This document shows positions 28,350 through 38,816 of a stretch of DNA of 64,000 nt, piece by piece. Source of the DNA: Fodinicurvata sediminis DSM 21159 (GTDB lineage: Bacteria > Pseudomonadota > Alphaproteobacteria > Kiloniellales > DSM-21159); assembly GCF_000420625.1 (NCBI RefSeq), contig NZ_ATVH01000011.1:682001-746000 (forward strand). Direction: 5' to 3'. Below the pieces are notes generated by a model that was not told the DNA's origin, made no database searches, and saw only the letters and a program-made list of their open reading frames with translations. The stretch's first letter is position 1, and each line of letters opens with the position of its first letter. The position numbers and the translations under genes are program-made.

Positions 28350-29661
28350 CCGGCACCTCCTGTCGCTCCAGGACGGCCGCGAAGAATCCATCGGTACCAT
28401 GTGCCGCCGGGAACAGGCGCAAGTGATCCTGGACGCCCTCGGGGAGATCCGTGCCAAGCAGCTCGGGCCAAATCTCCTTGACCGGCTTGAGCGCAAAATC
28501 GGAGTGCCCTCGCAGGAAGTTCTCCACGCGCTCCTCGTTCTCTTCGCGCAACAGCGAACAGGTGGCATAGACCAGGCGGCCCCCCGGCTTCACCAAGCGT
28601 GCAGCACTGTCCAGGATGCGTTCCTGCAGGTCCAGCAATTCCCCCAGGTCCTCGGAAGACAGGCGCCACTTACCCTCGGGATTGCGCCGCCAGGTGCCGC
28701 TGCCCGAACAGGGGGCATCGACCAGAACCCGGTCAAAGGCCTTCTTCTGCCGCTTCAGCCAGGGATCGCGCTCACTGGACAGCGCCCGCCGCGTGACGTT
28801 GTGAACACCGGCGCGACGCAACCGTACGGAAGAGCGGGCAAGGCGCTTTTCCAGAACATCGCAAGCCAGTAGCTGCCCCTTGTTCTCCATGGCAGCGGCC
28901 AGTGCCAGCGTCTTGCCGCCGGCGCCGGCACAGAAATCACAGACGCGCTGACCGGGCTGGGCATCGGCCAGCAGCGCCACCAACTGCGAACCCTCGTCCT
29001 GTACCTCCAGCAGACCGTCGCGAAAGGCCTTGGTCGCCGCCACAGGTCGCCGGCCATCGATGCGCAATCCCAGGGGCGACCAGGGACAGGGCTCGGTCTC
29101 GATTCCCTCGTCGCGCAGAGCTCGCCTCACCGCGCCCTTATCCGACTTCAGGCTGTTGACCCGCAGGTCGACTGCTGCCGCCTGGCGCAAGGCGGTCAGT
29201 TCGACCTCGAGCCTGTCCCCCAGGGCGTTCTGCAGTGGCCCCATCAGCCAGTCCGGCATCTCCAGGGCCACGGAAGCTGGTTGGTCCGGATGGTCAAGAG
29301 TATGCGTTGCGAGGCCCTGCAGCAGGGCTGCCTCATCGGCGTCGGACGCCGGAGGTGCATACTTGCCGCTGCCCAGGCGTGCCTGGAGGCCGTCCAGGCT
29401 TTCACCATTGGCCAGCAGGTGCCAGGCCAGGATCTGGCGCCGCGGTGTCGCCTCCCCGCCACAGCGCTCGATCCACCAGTTGATGCGGGCATGACCGCGC
29501 AGCGCTCCATAGCACTGCAGGGTGATGTTGCGCCTGTCCTTGGCTCCGATGTAGCGGCGCTGTCGAAAATAGTCGGCAGCCACCCGATCCGACGGGCGCT
29601 GCGTTCCCGCCATGCTTTCGTACAGCTCGATCGCCGCCTGCATGCGTGCCGCAGGCGTCAT
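28342..29661 (-). CDS. rsmB: RsmB/NOP family 16S rRNA m5C methyltransferase
   Basis: 439 residues from ATG 29661. An N-terminal NusB-like helical region (YGALRGHARINWWIE) is followed by the SAM domain: motif I DFCAGAGGKTLALA, motif IV DAPCSGSGTWRRNPE (Cys about 318) and motif VI ATCSLLREENEE (catalytic Cys about 368). Both cysteines required for C5-methylation are present. Substrate is by family 16S rRNA cytosine; whether it is strictly position 967 is not established. It precedes the GNAT gene. Confidence 0.9.
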   Translation of the reverse strand: MTPAARMQAAIELYESMAGTQRPSDRVAADYFRQRRYIGAKDRRNITLQCYGALRGHARINWWIERCGGEATPRRQILAWHLLANGESLDGLQARLGSGKYAPPASDADEAALLQGLATHTLDHPDQPASVALEMPDWLMGPLQNALGDRLEVELTALRQAAAVDLRVNSLKSDKGAVRRALRDEGIETEPCPWSPLGLRIDGRRPVAATKAFRDGLLEVQDEGSQLVALLADAQPGQRVCDFCAGAGGKTLALAAAMENKGQLLACDVLEKRLARSSVRLRRAGVHNVTRRALSSERDPWLKRQKKAFDRVLVDAPCSGSGTWRRNPEGKWRLSSEDLGELLDLQERILDSAARLVKPGGRLVYATCSLLREENEERVENFLRGHSDFALKPVKEIWPELLGTDLPEGVQDHLRLFPAAHGTDGFFAAVLERQEVPDV

Positions 29662-29709
29662 GTCACGCGCTCCAGATCGCACCGCTTGCCCTGAACAGTG
29701 ACGGTCACT

Positions 29710-31305
<1,596 letters not shown>

Positions 31306-32034
31306 TCAGTTGGGACCGCCGCTGCGCCCGCTGCCGCGAAAGCCCTGGGCCACAACATAGAGCTCGGATGAATCGCTTCGGCTTGCCGGCGGCTTGATGT
31401 GCCGGACACGCTCGAAATTCAGTTTCAGGCGCTCGAGCAGCGCCTTCTCGGTCCCGCCCTGAAGCACCTTGGCCACAAAGCTGCCGCGCGGACTCATGAC
31501 CTCTTCGGCGAACTCCAGAGCGGCTTCCGCCAGGGCCATGATCCGTAGATGGTCCGTCTGGGCATGTCCGGTATTGGCCGGCGCCATGTCCGACAGCACC
31601 ACATCGGCCCCACCGCCCAGCAGATCGCGCAGCTTCTGCGGTGCCTCCTCGGCCATGAAATCCATCTCCAGCAGCTCAGCCCCCGGAATCGGGTCCATTT
31701 CCAGCAGGTCGATACCGATGACGCGGCCGCCATTGCCCACGCGCTCTACAGCCACCTGGGCCCAGCCACCCGGGGCCGCCCCCAGGTCGACCACCACCTG
31801 GCCCTTGCGGAACAGGCGCACCTTCTCGTCGATCTGCAGGATCTTGAAGGCGGCACGCGAACGATAGCCGCGGGCTCGTGCTTCGGCCACATAGGGGTCG
31901 TTCAGCTGCCGCTGCAGCCAACGCGTCGAAGAGGCCCTGCGTCCCTTGGCTGTGCGCACCGGTGTGTGCAACCGCCTTGAGGCGGCACCACTTCCGCGCT
32001 CCCCCTTGCCTTGGCCCTTCTTTCTGTTGCTCAT
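31306..32034 (-). CDS. rlmE: 23S rRNA 2'-O-methyltransferase RlmE (RrmJ/FtsJ)
   Basis: 242 residues. FtsJ-type Rossmann fold: SRAAFKILQIDEKVRLFRKG (K of the K-D-K-E tetrad), VVDLGAAPGGWAQVAVERVG SAM site, DVVLSDMAPANTGH (D) and GSFVAKVLQGG (K). It methylates U2552 in the 50S A-loop. A basic N-terminal extension of about 40 residues is typical in Alphaproteobacteria. Its ATG overlaps the stop of the ppx/gppA-like gene by four bases. Confidence 0.95.
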   Translation of the reverse strand: MSNRKKGQGKGERGSGAASRRLHTPVRTAKGRRASSTRWLQRQLNDPYVAEARARGYRSRAAFKILQIDEKVRLFRKGQVVVDLGAAPGGWAQVAVERVGNGGRVIGIDLLEMDPIPGAELLEMDFMAEEAPQKLRDLLGGGADVVLSDMAPANTGHAQTDHLRIMALAEAALEFAEEVMSPRGSFVAKVLQGGTEKALLERLKLNFERVRHIKPPASRSDSSELYVVAQGFRGSGRSGGPN

Positions 32035-33191
32035 TCGGCGGCCTTCGCGGCTGACAGCAGATCCTCGGATACGGCCACGCCCTGCCCCTGTGCAATCAGG
32101 CCCGCCAGGATTCCCTCACGCACACCGCGGTCGGCCACCCGCAGGCGCTCGACCGGCCAGGTGCGCAGGAAGGCATCCAGGATGGCGCAGCCAGCGATCA
32201 CCAGGTCGGCGCGCTGCACGCCGATGCAGGGGTGGGCCACCCGTGCCTGGTATGACATGCGACAGATGGCGCGAATGACGGCCCTGGCCGTGTCGGCACT
32301 CATGTAGAGGCCGTCCACCTTGTGCCGCTGATAGCGGTGGAGATCGAGATAAACGCCTGCCATGGTCGTGACAGTCCCTGAGGTTCCGAGAAACTGGAGA
32401 TTGCCCTGGTGTGCAAGGGACTGCAGGCCAGCGATGGCTTCGAAGCCGTGCAGGGCCTCCAAGGCTTCCCCCACCATAGCCTCGTAGACCGGGCTTTCAA
32501 TATCCTTGCCGCCATATTTTTCGGCCAGGGTGACCACCCCCATGGGCAGCGAATGCCAGGCGCGCAGGTTGCCTGTTGCAAGGGCACCCTTCTTCACCAG
32601 GGAATTCCCGCAGCAGGTCAGCCAACTCAATTCCGTTGAGCCACCGCCAATGTCGAAAACCAGGGCGTCCGGGCAGTCCGGCGCCAACAGCGGCGCACAG
32701 CCCTGCAGGGCAAGGCAAGCTTCTTCTTCCGAGGAGATGATCTCCAGCTCCAGGCCGGTTTCCTGCCGTACCCGCCTCAGGAAGGCATCGCAATTCTCGG
32801 CACGGCGGCAAGCTTCCGTCGCCACGGCACGCAAGTGACGTACGCCGCGGTACTTCAGCTTCCCGGCACAGGCCTGGAGGGCCGCGATGGTGCGCGCCAT
32901 AGCCGCTTCGCTCAGACGCCCATTGCGCCCCAACCCCTCGCCCAGGCGCACGATGCGTGAGAAGGTATCCACTACGCGATAGCCATCTTCACAGGCGCGC
33001 ACGATCAACAGGCGGCAGTTGTTGGTGCCCAGATCCAGAGCGGCATAGAGAGGGGCCGCCGAAGAGGTGCGCGCGCCGTTTGGAGCCTTGGAAGCAGAGC
33101 TGCGCTTTTGACCGAACTGATCAGAGGCAGCATGCTTGCTGACTTCCTTCTGCACTGGCACCCGGATCCCTCCGACTCGTTGATTGACCAT
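32031..33191 (-). CDS. Ppx/GppA family exopolyphosphatase / pppGpp phosphohydrolase
   Basis: 386 residues from ATG 33191, with a longer, basic N-terminal tail than the minimal enzyme. Actin-like ATPase fold: AALDLGTNNCRLLIV phosphate-1 motif, then EEACLALQGC, DIGGGSTELSW (phosphate-2) and TSGTVTTMAGVY. It could hydrolyse polyphosphate or pppGpp. It is coupled to rlmE by an overlapping ATGA and is the first gene of that run. The 326 bases from here to the tRNA show no gene or repeat. Confidence 0.88.
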   Translation of the reverse strand: MVNQRVGGIRVPVQKEVSKHAASDQFGQKRSSASKAPNGARTSSAAPLYAALDLGTNNCRLLIVRACEDGYRVVDTFSRIVRLGEGLGRNGRLSEAAMARTIAALQACAGKLKYRGVRHLRAVATEACRRAENCDAFLRRVRQETGLELEIISSEEEACLALQGCAPLLAPDCPDALVFDIGGGSTELSWLTCCGNSLVKKGALATGNLRAWHSLPMGVVTLAEKYGGKDIESPVYEAMVGEALEALHGFEAIAGLQSLAHQGNLQFLGTSGTVTTMAGVYLDLHRYQRHKVDGLYMSADTARAVIRAICRMSYQARVAHPCIGVQRADLVIAGCAILDAFLRTWPVERLRVADRGVREGILAGLIAQGQGVAVSEDLLSAAKAAE

Positions 33192-33517
33192 GCCCGTCAC
33201 TCTTACCAGCACACGTCCGGCGACCGAGAACAACCCCGAACCAGCTAGGAGCAGGCAACACAGGGCAATCTGTAACTTTAAGACCTTTACCCGGATGATG
33301 GCTAGAGCGCAGCGCGGTTTTTTTGCCCGAGCTGCAAAGTCACAGGCGCCAAACGATCGTCCGATGGAGCGGGTCTGCCTGATGAAACCGGACCGCCACA
33401 GCCCTCCGCTCAGACGAAAATTTTCACCGCGCCGGGGCTTGCATTCCCCCGTCCGCTTCGACTACATAGGGCCTCAACGCTGGCGCGGCTGCTGCCCGCC
33501 ACATGCGGCCCCTCTGC
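33192..33517. other. Intergenic region between ppx/gppA and tRNA-Gln
   Basis: No supported reading frame, and no hairpin with a T-run; the region must contain the promoters of the ppx/gppA-rlmE transcript (minus) and of the tRNA (plus). Confidence 0.5.
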
Positions 33518-33591
33518 TGGGGGATAGTTTAATGGTAGAACGGCGGACTCTGACTCCGCTAGTCCAGGTTCGAGTCCTGGTCCCCCAGCCA
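33518..33591 (+). tRNA. tRNA-Gln(CTG)
   Basis: A 74-base cloverleaf with encoded CCA: acceptor stem TGGGGGA/TCCCCCA, anticodon stem GCGGA/TCCGC around loop CTCTGAC (anticodon CTG, reading CAG), T-stem CCAGG/CCTGG with TTCGAGT loop. A tyrosine integrase gene starts 134 bases downstream, so the tRNA 3' end is the presumed attachment site of an island. Confidence 0.95.
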
Positions 33592-33724
33592 CGTTCCCAG
33601 AATTATTCTTTAAGGCCAGTGAGTTAACGCCGACCCTGAAACCCAGGGCGGCCGGGTGTGACACACAGGTGTGACACAGACCTGTGACACATGGACCCGA
33701 TGCCGCCCAGACACGGAGGCGGTC

Positions 33725-35587
33725 ATGGCCAATATTACCCCCCACCTGCAACGCCGCGGGGCGCGCTACTATTTCCGGAAACGGCTCCCCTGGCTCTTTG
33801 CGAAGAGTCTGCGGAAAACCCATCTCGTCCGCTCCCTCCACACTGCCTGCCCGCAGATAGCCCGTCGACAGGCCCGGCGCCTTTCTGCAAGATTGGAGGA
33901 TGCCTTCCAGGACGTCGAGCAGATGAGCCAAGAAGAACACCGCGAACCCACGCGTGCAGAGCTGGATCAGATCCTGATGGACATCTTCACCGAGATCCTC
34001 GATGCCGGTGAACTGCACCGCGCCGCCCGCACAAAAGGCTATCGTGCCGAGCCGGTCGAGGAGGAGCTCTCCCCGGCCTACAACTTGCTGGGCATGAGCA
34101 ATGCAGAATGGCACCAGGCCCGTGCTGAGCTGAAACTGGAATTGAACGACCTGGAAGACGCTGAACGCACCGTTCGACCAAAACTCGATCACTATAACCT
34201 TGAGCTCCCCGAGGATTCCGCCGAGCGGAAACTGTTCCTGCGACAGGTGCTTGCAACCGAAACAGCCGCCCACCGTGTGGAGATAGACCGGGAAGCCGGA
34301 AACTATTATGCGCCGGTTCACCCCTTCGTCCAGCAGGTCAGTCCAGCAGGAATGCATGCTTCACAGGCATCCCTGGCCGCATCTCGCGAATTGCTGTCAG
34401 ATGCTTATAAGGATTGGCTGGACACCAAGAAGAAGGAGAACCAGTGCACCGAAAATTACGCGAAACAGGCGGACTACGCGCTACAGCTCTGGGTCGCCCT
34501 TATGGGCGACAAACCCTTTGCCGAAGTTCAGCGCAGCGATGCCATTAAGTTCCGTAGTGAGCTTGCCGGACTACCGGCCATGTCAGGGCGCAAGTTCTAT
34601 GCGGATACATCCCCACAGGACGCCAGTACACTTCGCTCGGAAATCCAGGCACAACTGGATGCAGGCAAGGCCCAGATCAGGGTGAAGGGGCAGCTCATCG
34701 GACGTGATGATGCCGAACGCTTTGCCCGCGCCCTGACGGCAAAGACAATCAACAGACACCTTGGTTATCTAAGTGAGTTCTTCGGGTGGAAGATCGATTC
34801 ATCTGGCTACTCCTTCCAGAACCCATTCACCAATAGCTTCTTTCCGAAGAAGACCGTTCGCAAGCAGGCCAACAAACGCAAGACGTGGCAGACGAGCGAA
34901 CTGAATGAGCTTTTCCGCGCACCGCTTTGGACGGGTTACAAAAACCATCGGAACAGAAAGACACCCGGCCCTGTCCTTCAGGAAAACATCCGCTTTTGGG
35001 CACCCCTGGTCGCGTTGCACTCCGGCATGCGCGAAGAGGAGGTCTGCTCTCTACAATGTGAACACATTGTCTATAATGACGATGCGGACAGCTGGCTGTT
35101 CTACGTGGAAAAGGGCAAGACCGAGAATGCTGAACGCTTCGTTCCCATCCACCCCAACCTGGTCGAAGCCGGATTTCTCGATTTCGTGGAATGGTCGAGG
35201 AAGCAAAACCAGAGATATCTCTTCTACAAAGAGGCGTCCCACTTTTCCTCAAGAACGGAATCGCAGCGTCTTTCAAAGTTCTTCACGAACTATCGCAAGT
35301 CTATTGACCTTTATAGGGCGGGGATGGATTTCCATTCCCTCCGACACAATTTCCGCACGCGGTTCCAGCAAGAATACCAGGGCGACACGCGTATTGTAGA
35401 TTGGGTAACAGGACACTCGAGTGACAGCGAGGTTGCACAGCTCTACTTCCACGGCTATCGCGCCCGGGATATAGCAAATGCCGTTAGCGCACTCGACTTT
35501 GAGGTTGATCTAACACATCTCGCAAACACTCGTGGCAAACGGCTACGCGCCCTCGAGGTGCCTCACAGACCCGCGAGCAAGGATTAG
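33725..35587 (+). CDS. Phage/island tyrosine-type integrase (DUF6538 N-terminus)
   Basis: 620 residues from ATG 33725 (ACACGGAGG upstream; an 18-codon extension to 33671 lacks a site). The N-terminus LQRRGARYYFRKRLP is the DUF6538 type, followed by a SAM-like core-binding domain and a catalytic domain with HSGMREEEV (R), FHSLRHNFRTRF (HxxR), TGHSSDSEVAQLYFHGY (H and nucleophile Tyr). It would recombine at the adjacent tRNA-Gln. It converges on the catabolic operon. No second copy of the tRNA 3' end was spotted in the window. Confidence 0.92.
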   Translation: MANITPHLQRRGARYYFRKRLPWLFAKSLRKTHLVRSLHTACPQIARRQARRLSARLEDAFQDVEQMSQEEHREPTRAELDQILMDIFTEILDAGELHRAARTKGYRAEPVEEELSPAYNLLGMSNAEWHQARAELKLELNDLEDAERTVRPKLDHYNLELPEDSAERKLFLRQVLATETAAHRVEIDREAGNYYAPVHPFVQQVSPAGMHASQASLAASRELLSDAYKDWLDTKKKENQCTENYAKQADYALQLWVALMGDKPFAEVQRSDAIKFRSELAGLPAMSGRKFYADTSPQDASTLRSEIQAQLDAGKAQIRVKGQLIGRDDAERFARALTAKTINRHLGYLSEFFGWKIDSSGYSFQNPFTNSFFPKKTVRKQANKRKTWQTSELNELFRAPLWTGYKNHRNRKTPGPVLQENIRFWAPLVALHSGMREEEVCSLQCEHIVYNDDADSWLFYVEKGKTENAERFVPIHPNLVEAGFLDFVEWSRKQNQRYLFYKEASHFSSRTESQRLSKFFTNYRKSIDLYRAGMDFHSLRHNFRTRFQQEYQGDTRIVDWVTGHSSDSEVAQLYFHGYRARDIANAVSALDFEVDLTHLANTRGKRLRALEVPHRPASKD

Positions 35588-35613
35588 GAATACTCTTCCC
35601 AAAATAAGATGGA

Positions 35614-36600
35614 TCACGTCGTCAAAACAACTTTGCCAAAATGATCACCAGCTTCTAACTCAGTATGAGCAGCCGATGCATTCGAAAGTTTATGGACCGA
35701 GTTTATAATGGGAAGCACTTCTCGGTCCTCGAGCAATGGCCAAACTTGGTTTTTGAGTTCGCGCGCGATTACGCCTTTCTCGTCAATACTTTGGGGACGC
35801 AAGGTACTCCCCAGGATAGCCTGACGGCGACGAACCATTGCCTCTATGTTTAACTCAGCCTGTCCTCCACCTAGGAAAGCAATCACCACGAGACGACCAC
35901 CAATGGCAAGACATGAGAGATTACGCTCAAGATATTCGGCACAAACCATATCCAGGATTACATTCACACCTGTACCTTCTGTTAACTCCTGGATGCGTTG
36001 CTCAAACGGTTCATTACGATAATTAATTGAACGGGCACCCAACTCCTCGCAGCGTTCACACTTCTCTGAACTGCCGGCGGTTGCAAAAACCTGCGCTCCG
36101 AACGCCTTGGCCAATTGGATTGCCGTTGTTCCTATTCCACTGGCCCCGCCATGGATCAGGACACTTTCACCCCTCTTCAATAATCCCAATCGAAAAAGAT
36201 TAGTCCAGACGGTGAAAAAAGTTTCAGGCAATGCCGCAGCCTCGACTGCGGACAATCCGGCAGGCCAGGGCAGTGCCTGCTGTGCAGGAGCCACGCAATA
36301 CTCGGCATATCCCCCGCCCGCAACCAAAGCACAAACCTTTTCACCCGGCTGAAACGACTCTACAGCGGAACCACAGGCTACAATCTCGCCTGCAACTTCA
36401 AGTCCGAGGACCTCAGTGATACCCGCAGGGGGAGGATAGCCTCCTTTGCGCTGATTCAAATCAGGCCTATTCACTCCTGCAGCCTCAACCCGGATCAAGA
36501 TCTCGCCCGGTGCAGGCTCCGGAATCGGAACCGAGCGTACTTCCAGAACCTCAGGGCCTCCGGGCGCCTTGGCAAACACCGCGTTCATCTTCTCCGCCAT
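35614..36600 (-). CDS. NAD(P)H:quinone oxidoreductase, PIG3/QorA-like MDR family
   Basis: 328 residues from ATG 36600 (or 36588). Medium-chain dehydrogenase without zinc ligands, with Rossmann motif VLIHGGASGIGTTAIQLAKAFGAQVFATAGS and NRPDLNQRKGGYPPP typical of the PIG3 branch. It reduces quinones or alkene substrates with NADPH. It is the last gene of the minus-strand catabolic operon; the 26 bases to the convergent integrase leave no room for a terminator. Base composition is noticeably more AT-rich than the genes upstream. Confidence 0.88.
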   Translation of the reverse strand: MAEKMNAVFAKAPGGPEVLEVRSVPIPEPAPGEILIRVEAAGVNRPDLNQRKGGYPPPAGITEVLGLEVAGEIVACGSAVESFQPGEKVCALVAGGGYAEYCVAPAQQALPWPAGLSAVEAAALPETFFTVWTNLFRLGLLKRGESVLIHGGASGIGTTAIQLAKAFGAQVFATAGSSEKCERCEELGARSINYRNEPFEQRIQELTEGTGVNVILDMVCAEYLERNLSCLAIGGRLVVIAFLGGGQAELNIEAMVRRRQAILGSTLRPQSIDEKGVIARELKNQVWPLLEDREVLPIINSVHKLSNASAAHTELEAGDHFGKVVLTT

Positions 36601-36613
36601 GGGCAACACCTTT

Positions 36614-37996
36614 CTACTGCAATAAAATCAATGATAGAGCTGGCACCACACACGCAACCCCCAGACTTAAAAGGGTCAGAACACCATTTCCACGGTAGAC
36701 TGTTGTCGCGGAGCTAAGTCCCATAAGTCGAGTTGCAATCAGGACATTGGCCGTGAACGGCGAGCTGGAAGCAGTGATTCCCCAACCCAGAATAGTAGGA
36801 ACGGCAAGCCAAAGCATTTGCTCCTGTGGCCACACTGGGTGCAATAAACCCAGGAGAACACTCGCAGTCACAATTGGGTTGAGGGCAATCAGCCCACCCA
36901 ACACCATGAGCACTGGGATCGAAGCTGCAATAAGGGGCAACATACCGGGAAGGAGTTGTGGCAAAACCTCCAACGCACCAATGGACTGGGCGATCACCAC
37001 ACCCAGAAAACCAGCACCGGACACCATGACGATCTCGTTTATGCCGCCATTCACGGCATGAGAAAAGGTAACCGTGGGTGCAGGTACCCCGCCACTACAA
37101 TATTGAACCAGGATCCATGTCATGGAAAAGGCTAAGGATGCGTAGAACACACAGGCTGGCAGTTGCAAATCGGTTGCCAGGTAGAGCCCAAATGTAGCGC
37201 CGACCAATCCGCAAACACGCAAGAGCACCTTCAAAATTGCAGCGCGTTCGTCGACACTTGACTTACCAGCCTGGACAGATGCTCCTGCCCTTATTCCGCG
37301 GGATATAAAATATCCGGTTGTTATATAGATCGCACCCCCCAGAAGTCCCCAAGGGAGGATATCCAGATAGCTAACCTCCGGGACCATGGATAAGGTTATG
37401 ATCATGGACAGCGCGAGCGGAGACCACATGGGCATCGCAGCAAAGCCTCTGAGTAGAGCTAATGTCAGCTGCAGTACCGACTTCTGCTGACGGAGTTCAT
37501 CAAGCCTGCGGGAAAGCAGTGATCCCATTAGGCTGGCCGCACCGAAATTAAGAAAAACGGAGAGAATGTGCGTACCAAGGGTAACGAAGAGATATCGGGA
37601 TCCTTGTGGCTGGCTAGCCACAACTGTGGCCGCCTTGCGGACATCCTTACAACGTTCGGCTGCACTACTCAGTAATCCCAGCGACACCAGAAATGCGGCC
37701 AGAAAACCAGCGCGCTGCAACGCCGGATCTAAGTGTGCAGAATTACTAGTTAGAGTAAATAAGCCGAAGATCACAACTACTAAAGCAATAATCCGCGCAC
37801 TGAGGCGCATCCGAGGTACGTTCATCAGCGCAATCAGGCACAAAGCCCCACCGGGAATCACACCAGGGATCGGCAGAAACGGCATCAGTAAAGCAGAGAT
37901 CAGGAGCACCAATCCCAAAAAAGTACAAAGACCTTGCGCGCAGTTTAAACCGGTAAGGTCCGATACGGTATTGGATGGAGGCACAGAGTTACTCAT
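36614..37996 (-). CDS. Multi-pass membrane protein, transporter-like, family not recognised
   Basis: 460 residues from ATG 37996, overlapping the SDR stop by eight bases; the frame continues upstream antisense. Ten or more hydrophobic segments with central helices (SYLDILPWGLLGGAIYITTGYF) and polar-flanked motifs (NGGINEIVMVSGAGFLGVV; GWGITASSSPFTANVLIATRLMG) resembling ion/solute permeases. AT-richer than its neighbours. Its place between SDR and quinone reductase genes suggests a substrate or intermediate permease for the same pathway. I cannot name the family. Confidence 0.65.
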   Translation of the reverse strand: MSNSVPPSNTVSDLTGLNCAQGLCTFLGLVLLISALLMPFLPIPGVIPGGALCLIALMNVPRMRLSARIIALVVVIFGLFTLTSNSAHLDPALQRAGFLAAFLVSLGLLSSAAERCKDVRKAATVVASQPQGSRYLFVTLGTHILSVFLNFGAASLMGSLLSRRLDELRQQKSVLQLTLALLRGFAAMPMWSPLALSMIITLSMVPEVSYLDILPWGLLGGAIYITTGYFISRGIRAGASVQAGKSSVDERAAILKVLLRVCGLVGATFGLYLATDLQLPACVFYASLAFSMTWILVQYCSGGVPAPTVTFSHAVNGGINEIVMVSGAGFLGVVIAQSIGALEVLPQLLPGMLPLIAASIPVLMVLGGLIALNPIVTASVLLGLLHPVWPQEQMLWLAVPTILGWGITASSSPFTANVLIATRLMGLSSATTVYRGNGVLTLLSLGVACVVPALSLILLQ

Positions 37997-38816
37997 CCAC
38001 CGCCTGTCGGATCGTGGCCGAAAGCCCCCCGTCCACCACGAGTTCCGTTCCGGTAATATAGGCTGCCCGATCTGAAGCGAGGAAAGCTGCTGCCTCAGCA
38101 ATGTCCCATGGGCTTCCCATGTGTCCCATCGGACACTGGCGGTCCCGGCTTGCTCGCATTTCCGCCTCGGATCTATCTCCGTAACTGCCAGCAAGGGTGA
38201 CCCCAATGCGCGGGGTATCGATCAGGCCGGCCACGATCGAATTCACCCGAATACCACGAGGGGCGACCTCCACGGCCAATGCCCTGGCAAACTGGTTGGC
38301 GGCCGCCTTGGTCGAGGCATAGGCCAGATGCGGAACCCCGGTGTGCCGGATGGCCGCAATCGAGGAGGTGACGGTGATCACGCCTGCCCCGCGGGGTTTC
38401 ATATGCACAAGCGCCGCCTGGCTTGCCACATGGAGAGACGTCAGATTGGCATCGCTGATCCGCCGCCAGTCTTCGGCCGTCGTGTTCTCGGAAGGCCCGC
38501 TCTTGCCGAGACCGACATTGCAATGAAGAATATCGAGGCGCCCGAGCCGTTCCCCCAGGGTGGTAATCTGGTCCTTGAGCGCTTGCGCATCGAGGACGTC
38601 GACACAGGAAGCCTCGGCCGATCCCCCTTCGCCTGCAACCTGTGCCGCCGTTTCCTCGGCCGCCTCGAGATTGTTGTCCAGGGCAACGACATGCGCGCCC
38701 CGGCGCGCGAGCGTCATGCAGATCGCACGTCCGATTCCGATTCCCGGAGCAATCGAGCCTGCCCCAAGGATCACGGCAATCCGCCCCTTCAGGTCCTCGT
38801 TGATATCTGCACTCAT
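37989..38816 (-). CDS. SDR family oxidoreductase
   Basis: 275 residues. Classical short-chain dehydrogenase: ILGAGSIAPGIGIGRAICMTLARRG cofactor site, the Ser-Tyr-Lys set in VTSSIAAIRHTGVPHLAYASTKAA, and PRGIRVNSIVAGLIDTPRIG. It probably oxidises a hydroxy-acid or -acyl-CoA intermediate of the catabolic pathway. Its ATG overlaps the tctA stop (ATGA) and its own 3' end overlaps the membrane protein gene, so it is part of one transcript. Confidence 0.92.
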   Translation of the reverse strand: MSADINEDLKGRIAVILGAGSIAPGIGIGRAICMTLARRGAHVVALDNNLEAAEETAAQVAGEGGSAEASCVDVLDAQALKDQITTLGERLGRLDILHCNVGLGKSGPSENTTAEDWRRISDANLTSLHVASQAALVHMKPRGAGVITVTSSIAAIRHTGVPHLAYASTKAAANQFARALAVEVAPRGIRVNSIVAGLIDTPRIGVTLAGSYGDRSEAEMRASRDRQCPMGHMGSPWDIAEAAAFLASDRAAYITGTELVVDGGLSATIRQAVDE

